DNA from: Brachybacterium tyrofermentans
Lineage (GTDB): Bacteria; Actinomycetota; Actinomycetes; Actinomycetales; Dermabacteraceae
Reading direction: 5' to 3'
NCBI RefSeq assembly: GCF_014897585.1
Contig: NZ_JABUXW010000009.1
Location: 1 to 64,000, forward strand
DNA length: 64,000 nucleotides
Shown: piece after piece, positions 58,164 to 64,000 of the stretch
How positions within the stretch are numbered: position 1 is the first letter of the stretch
How the letters are laid out: each line of letters begins with the position of its first letter
Translations under genes and position numbers: made by a program
Notes under the pieces: model-generated
The model's database searches: none
The model's input: the letters and a program-made list of their open reading frames with translations, nothing else
What the model was told of the DNA's origin: nothing

Positions 58164-60266
58164 CTACGAGCGCTGCACCGCCCGCAGCTCCTTCTTGAGC
58201 TCCTGGACCTCGTCGCGCAGCCGAGCCGCCTGCTCGAACTGGAGGGTCTCGGCGGCCTGGTGCATCTGCGCGGTCATCTCGTCGATCATGCCGGTCAGGG
58301 AGCCGACGGGATCGTCCCCGAGGTCGACCGTGCGGCCGCTGACGGCGTCCACCGCATTGGCCCGGGCGCGGTCGCGCGAGACCCGCTCCTTGCCGGAGCG
58401 GTAGTCGGTGGCCATCAGGGTGTCGGTGTCGATGTCCTCGCGGGCGAGCATGTCGGTGACGTCCGCGATGCGCTTGCGCAGCGGCGTCGGGTCGATGCCG
58501 TGCTCCGTGTTGTACGCGACCTGGATCTCGCGGCGGCGGTTGGTCTCGTCGATCGCGGACTGCATCGAGTCGGTGATCCGGTCGGCGTACATGTGCACCT
58601 GGCCGGAGACGTTGCGGGCGGCGCGGCCGATGGTCTGGATCAGCGAGGTGCGCGAGCGGAGGAAGCCTTCCTTGTCCGCGTCGAGGATCGCGACGAGCGA
58701 CACCTCCGGGAGATCCAGCCCCTCACGCAGCAGGTTGATGCCCACCAGCACGTCGAACTCGCCCGTGCGCAGCTGGCGCAGCAGCTCGATGCGGCGCAGG
58801 GTGTCGACGTCCGAGTGCAGGTACTGCACCCGCACGCCGTTCTCCAGCAGGAAGTCCGTGAGGTCCTCCGCCATGCGCTTGGTCAGCGTGGTCACCAGGA
58901 TGCGCTCATCACGCTGGACCCGCTTCTCGATCTCCTCGCGCAGATCGTCGATCTGGCCCTTGACCGGCTTGACGATGACCTCGGGGTCGACCAGGCCCGT
59001 CGGCCGGATGATCTGCTCGACCACGCCGTTCGCCTTGCCGAGCTCGTAGTCCGCGGGGGTCGCGGAGAGGTAGACCGTCTGCCCTGTGCGCTCGGTGAAC
59101 TCCGAGAAGGTCAGGGGCCGGTTGTCCAGGGCGCTGGGCAGACGGAACCCGAAATCGACCAGCGTGCGCTTGCGGGAGCGGTCACCCTCGAACATCGCGC
59201 CGATCTGCGGCACGGTCACATGGGACTCGTCGATGACCAGCAGGAAGTCCTCGGGGAAGTAGTCCATGAGGGTGTTCGGGGCGGTGCCGGGGTCACGTCC
59301 GTCGAGATGCCGGGAGTAGTTCTCGACACCGTTGGTCGACCCGACCTGACGCAGCATCTCCAGGTCATGCGTGGTGCGCATCCGCAGCCGCTGCGCCTCG
59401 AGGAGCTTGTTCTGGTGCTCGAGCTCCTCGAGCCGCTCGGCGAGCTCGACCTCGATGGTGCCGATCGCGCGGGAGAGCCGCTCGGGGCCGGCCACGTAGT
59501 GCGAGGCCGGGAAGATGTGGATGTGGTCCTCGGCGCGGATCACCTCGCCGGTCATCGGGTGCAGCGTGTACAGCGCGTCGACCTCGTCGCCGAAGAACTC
59601 GATCCGGATCGCGAGCTCCTCGTACATCGGGATGATCTCAACGGTGTCGCCGCGCACGCGGAAGGTACCGCGCTCGAAGGCGACGTCGTTGCGGTCGTAC
59701 TGCATGTCCACGAAGCGGTGCAGCAGCTCATCGCGGTCCAGCTGCTGGCCCACCTGCAGCTGCACCATCCGGTCCACGTACTCCTGCGGGGTGCCCAGGC
59801 CGTAGATGCAGGACACGGAGGAGACCACGACGACATCACGCCGCGTGAGCAGGGAGTTGGTGGCGCTGTGCCGCAGCCGTTCCACCTCGGCGTTCACGGA
59901 GGAGTCCTTCTCGATGAAGGTGTCCGACTGGGGGACGTACGCCTCGGGCTGGTAGTAGTCGTAGTACGAGACGAAGTACTCCACCGCGTTGTTCGGCAGC
60001 AGATCCCGGAACTCGCTGGCCAGCTGCGCGGCGAGGGTCTTGTTGTGGGCCATCACCAGGGTGGGGCGCTGCACCTGTTCGATCAGCCAGGCCGTGGTCG
60101 CCGACTTGCCGGTACCGGTGGCGCCCAGCAGCACCACGTCCTGCTCGCCGTCGTTGACACGACGCGTGAGGTCGGCGATCGCCCGCGGCTGATCGCCCGA
60201 GGGCGAGTAGTCGGAGACGACCTCGAAGGGATGCTCGGCGCGGACCAGATCAGTGACGGGACGCAT
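58164..60266 (-). CDS. uvrB: Excinuclease ABC subunit B
   Basis: 700 residues. Damage-verifying helicase-like subunit. Walker [14 protein letters not shown] near residue 47, the beta-hairpin [12 protein letters not shown] that probes the lesion, helicase box DESHVTVPQ, the C-terminal helicase motifs ([16 protein letters not shown]) and a UVR domain ([20 protein letters not shown]) for UvrC. ATG 60266 has TAGGCT six bases upstream and no Shine-Dalgarno, suggesting a leaderless mRNA. Unlike uvrA it has no CGAAC-N4-GTTCG box nearby. Confidence 0.98.
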   Translation of the reverse strand: MRPVTDLVRAEHPFEVVSDYSPSGDQPRAIADLTRRVNDGEQDVVLLGATGTGKSATTAWLIEQVQRPTLVMAHNKTLAAQLASEFRDLLPNNAVEYFVSYYDYYQPEAYVPQSDTFIEKDSSVNAEVERLRHSATNSLLTRRDVVVVSSVSCIYGLGTPQEYVDRMVQLQVGQQLDRDELLHRFVDMQYDRNDVAFERGTFRVRGDTVEIIPMYEELAIRIEFFGDEVDALYTLHPMTGEVIRAEDHIHIFPASHYVAGPERLSRAIGTIEVELAERLEELEHQNKLLEAQRLRMRTTHDLEMLRQVGSTNGVENYSRHLDGRDPGTAPNTLMDYFPEDFLLVIDESHVTVPQIGAMFEGDRSRKRTLVDFGFRLPSALDNRPLTFSEFTERTGQTVYLSATPADYELGKANGVVEQIIRPTGLVDPEVIVKPVKGQIDDLREEIEKRVQRDERILVTTLTKRMAEDLTDFLLENGVRVQYLHSDVDTLRRIELLRQLRTGEFDVLVGINLLREGLDLPEVSLVAILDADKEGFLRSRTSLIQTIGRAARNVSGQVHMYADRITDSMQSAIDETNRRREIQVAYNTEHGIDPTPLRKRIADVTDMLAREDIDTDTLMATDYRSGKERVSRDRARANAVDAVSGRTVDLGDDPVGSLTGMIDEMTAQMHQAAETLQFEQAARLRDEVQELKKELRAVQRS

Positions 60267-60401
60267 GCGTCGAGCCTACGTCCCGGGTCCGACAGCCGAC
60301 AGGTGACGGCCTGTGCGTCAGCGCACGGCAGAATCCTGCGTGATCCCGGCGTCTTCCGCGTCCGCGGGCATCATCCACCCCCCTCACGAGGGTGTCCGAG
60401 G

Positions 60402-61025
60402 TCAGAGCGCGTCGACGAGGACGGCCAGGGCGTGCCGCGCGCGCTGCGCGAGGGTCCCCCGATCCGTCGTGTTGAGCACGAGGCGATCCGCCCGACGGAT
60501 CCGCTCGAGGTCGGTGACCTGGGCGGCCATGATCGATTCGACGTAGGCACGGTCCTTGCCGCGGTCGCGGACGACCCGGTGGATGCGGTCCTCCCAGCGG
60601 GCGAGCACGGCGACGACGGCGGCGTAGTCCAGGCCGCGATCCTTCTCCAGCAGCAGGGGGCTGTCATGCACGACGAGCGCCTCGCCCGCCGCGGCCGCCT
60701 CCCGCTCCTCCGCGGCGACCGCGCGGTCGACGCGGCTGAGCACGATCGCCTCCAGATCGGCCCGGGCCTCGTCATCGGCGAAGACGAGGGCCGCCAGCGC
60801 CGCCCGATCGATGATCCCGCCGGAGGTGCGGAATCGTTCCCCGAATCGGGTCACGGCCTCCTCGACCCCGTCGCCGGGGGTGTCGAGCACCGCTCGGGAG
60901 TGCGCATCGAGGTCGATCACGCGGTGCCCAGCGTCTCGCCAGATCGCCGCGACGGTCGACTTCCCGGAGCCGATGCCGCCGGTCAGACCGATGCGGGGCG
61001 GGGTGGCACGAGCGGAGATCGTCAT
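60402..61025 (-). CDS. coaE: Dephospho-CoA kinase
   Basis: 207 residues; last step of coenzyme A synthesis, phosphorylating the 3'-hydroxyl of dephospho-CoA. P-loop GLTGGIGSGKSTVAA at residue 12, conserved DLDAHSRAVLDTPG, and VVHDSPLLLEK with the catalytic Asp region. ATG 61025 has TACGAT six bases upstream (leaderless signature). Upstream of uvrB in the same direction, the usual actinobacterial pairing, but uvrB has its own promoter-like hexamer. Confidence 0.95.
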   Translation of the reverse strand: MTISARATPPRIGLTGGIGSGKSTVAAIWRDAGHRVIDLDAHSRAVLDTPGDGVEEAVTRFGERFRTSGGIIDRAALAALVFADDEARADLEAIVLSRVDRAVAAEEREAAAAGEALVVHDSPLLLEKDRGLDYAAVVAVLARWEDRIHRVVRDRGKDRAYVESIMAAQVTDLERIRRADRLVLNTTDRGTLAQRARHALAVLVDAL

Positions 61026-61134
61026 GCGCCGATCGTACGGGGCATCGCTCCCCCGCCTCCCGGGCGGGCAGGTGGATGCCGTCTCACATCGCGCCGGATC
61101 CTCACACGGCGTCCGAGCCGACTACCGTCGAGAC

Positions 61135-62109
61135 GTGGATCCTCTCCAACTGCTCGTCACCAACGACTTCCTGCGCGTGCTGGACCTCATCGGGGTCTTC
61201 GTGATGGGTGTCGCCGCAGGCGCCCTCGCATCGCGCCTGAACTTCGATGCCGTGGGGTTCGCGATCATCGGGATCGTCGCCGGTCTCGGCGGAGGCCTGG
61301 TGCGCGACCTGATCCTGGACTACGGCACACCGGCCGCCTTCGACGGCCCCTGGTACCTGACCTGTGCGCTCGCCGGGTCGCTGTTCACTTTCGTGATCGC
61401 GGCCGACGGGCCCTGGTGGCGGGGCCTGGTCACCGTGCTGGACATCGCGGCGATGGCGCTGTGGGCGGCGACCGGCACGGCGAAGTCGATCGGTTACGGC
61501 CTGGATCCGCTGCCCGCGATCCTGCTCGGGGTGACCAGCGCCGTGGGCGGCGGCGTGATCCGCGATGTCCTCGTGGGCAGGATCCCCGCGATCTTCGGCG
61601 GCGGGCCGCTGTATGCGACGGGCGCCCTGGTCACCGCGATCGGCACCTGGGGCGTGACGGCCATGGGCCTGGAGTCGCCCTACGTGCTGGTGGCCGTCGC
61701 CCTCGGCGCGCTCCTCGCCGGGCTCGCGGCCTGGCGGCGCTGGTCGCTGCCCGCCCATGGGGAATGGCAGGTGACGATGTCCGCCTCGCAGGTCAAGGCC
61801 CTCGTGCGGCGCACGCGACGCTCGGAGCGCGAGCGGGTCGCGCAGGAGACCGGGGCGATCCCTGTGGTCGATGCCACGGTCGACGATCTCGCCGACGACT
61901 TCAGCTTCCTGGATGCCGATGCCGGTCAGTACGCCGATCGGGCGTTCGCGGACCACGACGGGGACGCCGTCAGCTTCCCCGAGCCCGATTCCGGGCACGG
62001 GCACGGGCACGGGCACGGGACAGGGACAGGGCATGTCGCGCCCCGGAGCACGGACGGCACCGGCGACACGGACCACCCCGGCAGCCCGGACCCGTCCGAC
62101 GCCCGCTGA
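61135..62109 (+). CDS. TRIC/UPF0126-family membrane channel with His/Gly tail
   Basis: 324 residues. The first 205 are two UPF0126 repeats with six or seven helices (DLIGVFVMGVAAG, GGGLVRDLILDYGTP, GGGVIRDVLVGRIP). The family includes prokaryotic TRIC-type cation channels. The remaining 120 residues are a cytoplasmic extension: a basic part, an acidic part and a His-Gly repeat (GHGHGHGHGTGTGH), which is unusual for the family and might bind metal. GTG 61135 has TACCGT six bases upstream and no Shine-Dalgarno (leaderless signature). Divergent from coaE. Confidence 0.9.
   Translation: MDPLQLLVTNDFLRVLDLIGVFVMGVAAGALASRLNFDAVGFAIIGIVAGLGGGLVRDLILDYGTPAAFDGPWYLTCALAGSLFTFVIAADGPWWRGLVTVLDIAAMALWAATGTAKSIGYGLDPLPAILLGVTSAVGGGVIRDVLVGRIPAIFGGGPLYATGALVTAIGTWGVTAMGLESPYVLVAVALGALLAGLAAWRRWSLPAHGEWQVTMSASQVKALVRRTRRSERERVAQETGAIPVVDATVDDLADDFSFLDADAGQYADRAFADHDGDAVSFPEPDSGHGHGHGHGTGTGHVAPRSTDGTGDTDHPGSPDPSDAR
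61993..62034 (+). repeat. GGGCAC/GGGACA repeats encoding the His/Gly tail
   Basis: Seven GGG runs spaced by three bases (four GGGCAC, two GGGACA, then GGGCAT). The coding strand can form G-quadruplex structures in DNA or mRNA. Six-base slippage changes the number of Gly-His units without a frameshift. Confidence 0.88.
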
Positions 62110-62120
62110 GCGGACCCGCA

Positions 62121-62137
62121 CGACGGGCCACCCGTCG
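62121..62137. terminator. Hairpin between the TRIC-like gene and aroD
   Basis: CGACGGG-CCA-CCCGTCG is a perfect 7 bp stem with a 3-base loop between converging genes. Its right arm lies in a direct duplication (GGGCCACCCGTC twice, 62125-62148). Confidence 0.5.
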
Positions 62138-62161
62138 GGCCACCCGTCGGGCCGACAGCGC

Positions 62162-63031
62162 TCAGGGGCGCAGCAGCTCGAGCATCCGGGCCACGTCGTC
62201 AGCCCCCAGCTGGCCCGGGGCGGAAGCCGCCCCGGCCGTCGCGAAGGTCGCGGCGCTGCCGAAGGATTCCGCAGAGACCCTGCTGGCCACGCCGAGGGTC
62301 CCCATGCTGATCGCGATGTGGGGCCCGGTGCGCTCGGAGGCGACCGTCAGGCTCGCTGAGAGCAGCGTCAGCACGTCGCGGGCGGTCCGCGGGGTCACGG
62401 CGATCTTCGGGACGTCGGCTCCGAGGCGGCGCTGGGAGCGCAGCAGCTCGGCGATCTCCGCCTCGTCGGGGGTGCCCTCGAGGTCGTGGAAGGAGCCGAT
62501 CACGACCACGCCGTTGCGGTGCGCGGTCGTGATCACGCGCGCGACGATCTCGGGCGAGCGCGACGTCTCGATGTCGATCATGTCGACCTGGGACTGGGTG
62601 CCGGCTCGCCGGGAGCCCATGAGCGCCTCCAGCAGCACCGCGAGGTCGAGGTCGCGGATCCGACGGGACCCGCCCTCGGCGTCGGTGCGCACGGTGGCCA
62701 GCAGCGCCTTGTCGGGTCCGAGCTTCGCGCGCAGCGCCGGCAGGGTCGCGAGCACCACGTCGCGGTGGTCCTCGGAGTCCTCCAGGTCGGGGCGGAAGCG
62801 GTCGATGCGCCACTCGATGATGCGAGCCGGGGTCTTCAGCGCGGCATCGGCCTGCGCGAGCACGGCGTCGTGGTCGTCGCCCACCAGCGGGACGATGATC
62901 TCGGGCCGCGCACGGCCGAGCTCGATGCCGCGCACGGTGGCGGTGACCGTGGTCCCTGCGCTCTCGGGCGCAATGGGGTCCGTGGGAGTGCCAGGTGCGG
63001 GAGTGCTGGATGTGGGGGTGCTGTCGGTCAT
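62162..63031 (-). CDS. aroD: Type I 3-dehydroquinate dehydratase
   Basis: 289 residues; dehydrates 3-dehydroquinate to 3-dehydroshikimate through a Schiff base. Conserved IIEWRIDRF, the catalytic His in GSFHDLEGTP and the Schiff-base Lys in PKIAVTPRT are present. A Thr/Pro/Ser-rich leader of about 30 residues precedes the enzyme. ATG 63031 has GGAGG five bases upstream; ATG 63046, which overlaps the aroB stop (ATGA), is an alternative. Most actinobacteria use the type II enzyme, so type I next to aroB is notable. Its open frame continues upstream only as a shadow of aroB. Confidence 0.92.
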   Translation of the reverse strand: MTDSTPTSSTPAPGTPTDPIAPESAGTTVTATVRGIELGRARPEIIVPLVGDDHDAVLAQADAALKTPARIIEWRIDRFRPDLEDSEDHRDVVLATLPALRAKLGPDKALLATVRTDAEGGSRRIRDLDLAVLLEALMGSRRAGTQSQVDMIDIETSRSPEIVARVITTAHRNGVVVIGSFHDLEGTPDEAEIAELLRSQRRLGADVPKIAVTPRTARDVLTLLSASLTVASERTGPHIAISMGTLGVASRVSAESFGSAATFATAGAASAPGQLGADDVARMLELLRP

Positions 63032-63042
63032 GGTGTCCTCCG

Positions 63043-64000
63043 TCATTCTGCGGTGATCGCTGCGTAGGCGGACAGCAGCAGGGCGGGGTCGGGGCCTTCC
63101 AGCCGGGAGACGGACCCGACCCGGTCCAGGACCACGAAGCGCAGCAGACCCGCCCGGGTCTTCTTGTCGCGCTTCATGGCGTCCTCGAGCTTGGGCCACT
63201 GCCGGTCCCGGTAGGTGGTGGGCAGGCCCAGAGAGGTGAGGATGTTGCGATGCCGGTCGACGTCGGCCTCGGAGAGCTTGCCCGCGAGGTGCGAGAGCTC
63301 GGCGGCGAACATCATGCCGACGGAGACCGCCGCGCCGTGGCGCCACTGGTAGCGCTCGTTGCGCTCGATGGCGTGGGCGAGGGTGTGGCCGTAGTTGAGG
63401 ATCTCGCGGCGACCCTGCTCGGTGAGGTCCTCCGAGACGACGTCGGCCTTGATACGGATCTTGCGCTCGACGACCTCGCGGAAGGCGTCGGTGGTCACGT
63501 CGAGCACCGCGGCGGGGTCCGCCTCGATGATCTCCAGGATGCGCTCGTCGGCGATGAACCCGCCCTTGACGACCTCGGCGAGGCCGGCGGCGATGTCGTG
63601 GGCACCGAGGCTCTCGAGCACGTCGAGATCGGCGAGCACCGCGATCGGCGGGTGGAAGGCGCCGACGAGGTTCTTGCCCTCGGTGGTGTTGATCCCGGTC
63701 TTCCCGCCCACGGCGGCATCGACCATGCCCGCCACCGTGGAGGGGATCTGCAGCACGTCGATGCCGCGCAGCCAGGAGGCGGCGACGAACCCGGCGAGGT
63801 CCGTCGCGGCCCCGCCGCCGAGCCCGACCACGAGGTCGCCCCGGCCGATCTCCGCCTGTCCGCACACGCCCCAGAGGAAGCCGGCGACCTGCGCGGTCTT
63901 GGCCTCCTCGCCGTCGGGGATCTCCGCAGCGAAAGCCTCGCGTCCGGTGCCGGCGATGGTCGCGCGGATCTCCTCGGCGACGTCGCGGAGGCTGGGCTGG
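63043..64000 (-). CDS. aroB: 3-dehydroquinate synthase (N-terminus beyond the window)
   Basis: Partial: the frame runs open through base 64000, giving about 318 residues of the C-terminal part; perhaps 30-60 residues are missing. Converts DAHP to 3-dehydroquinate with NAD+ and a divalent metal. NAD site GLGGGAATDLAGFVA, PSTVAGMVDAAVGGKTGIN, and metal ligands in GLAEVVKGG (Glu), NYGHTLAHAIE (His) and WRHGAAVSVGM (His) are all present. A GTG at 63867 is internal and not the start: the residues before it (EIPDGEEAKTA) are family sequence. Co-transcribed with aroD. Confidence 0.95.
   Translation of the reverse strand, partial: QPSLRDVAEEIRATIAGTGREAFAAEIPDGEEAKTAQVAGFLWGVCGQAEIGRGDLVVGLGGGAATDLAGFVAASWLRGIDVLQIPSTVAGMVDAAVGGKTGINTTEGKNLVGAFHPPIAVLADLDVLESLGAHDIAAGLAEVVKGGFIADERILEIIEADPAAVLDVTTDAFREVVERKIRIKADVVSEDLTEQGRREILNYGHTLAHAIERNERYQWRHGAAVSVGMMFAAELSHLAGKLSEADVDRHRNILTSLGLPTTYRDRQWPKLEDAMKRDKKTRAGLLRFVVLDRVGSVSRLEGPDPALLLSAYAAITAE

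Noticed and set aside
57522..63056. Very long open frame on the plus strand through uvrB, coaE and aroD
   Set aside because: It runs antisense to well-supported genes and encodes only low-complexity sequence. It arises because GC-rich codons rarely give stops in the opposite strand.

Overview
The window is strongly GC-rich DNA from the chromosome of an actinobacterium. The evidence is the run of genes uvrA-uvrC-rapZ-yvcK-whiA-gap-pgk-tpiA-secG, the pentose-phosphate run tkt-tal-zwf-opcA, a ctaB gene divergent from tkt, a fused Cmk-Der protein, many GTG starts and 4-bp ATGA/GTGA gene overlaps. A Micrococcales genome of the Brachybacterium/Dermabacteraceae kind is my best guess. That is an inference from gene order and protein flavour, not from a marker gene.

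Layout. 1-2.7 kb is the edge of an integrated element: an IS481 copy next to a gene remnant, then a tyrosine integrase, then a 3' tRNA fragment (probably tRNA-Pro) that looks like an attachment-site half, followed by a strong terminator. 2.7-9 kb holds an EctB-like aminotransferase, an ectoine-hydrolase-like M24 protein and a succinate-semialdehyde-type dehydrogenase in one operon, followed by a LysR regulator and a divergent old-yellow-enzyme reductase. 9-13.9 kb has a divergent MarR/MMPL-exporter pair, purU and a short-chain dehydrogenase. 14-21 kb has a NarL-type two-component system, a membrane acyltransferase and a sugar ABC uptake operon without its own ATPase. 21-30 kb is housekeeping on the minus strand: a Nudix pair, two small membrane proteins, cmk-der, tyrA, rluB, parA, xerD and ctaB.

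30.5-41 kb is central carbon metabolism: tkt-tal-zwf-(opcA+pgl) on the plus strand converging on gap-pgk-tpiA-secG on the minus strand. The striking point is that OpcA and 6-phosphogluconolactonase form one 571-residue polypeptide. 41-49 kb continues with whiA-yvcK-rapZ-uvrC-uvrA. Between uvrA and the divergent MBL-hydrolase/family-A-polymerase operon lies a perfect LexA box, flanked on both sides by -10 hexamers six bases from the start codons.

49-64 kb mixes DNA repair (family-A polymerase, pyrimidine-dimer glycosylase-like protein, uvrB) with accessory genes (a DUF222-HNH nuclease carrying odd repeats, a GNAT enzyme, a lipoprotein, an ABC exporter), then coaE, a TRIC-type channel and aroD-aroB; aroB runs off the right edge.

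A recurring feature is a TANNNT-like hexamer exactly 6-7 bases upstream of start codons that lack a Shine-Dalgarno sequence. This suggests leaderless mRNAs for about fourteen genes, and I used it to choose several starts. There is no rRNA, no complete tRNA and no CRISPR array.
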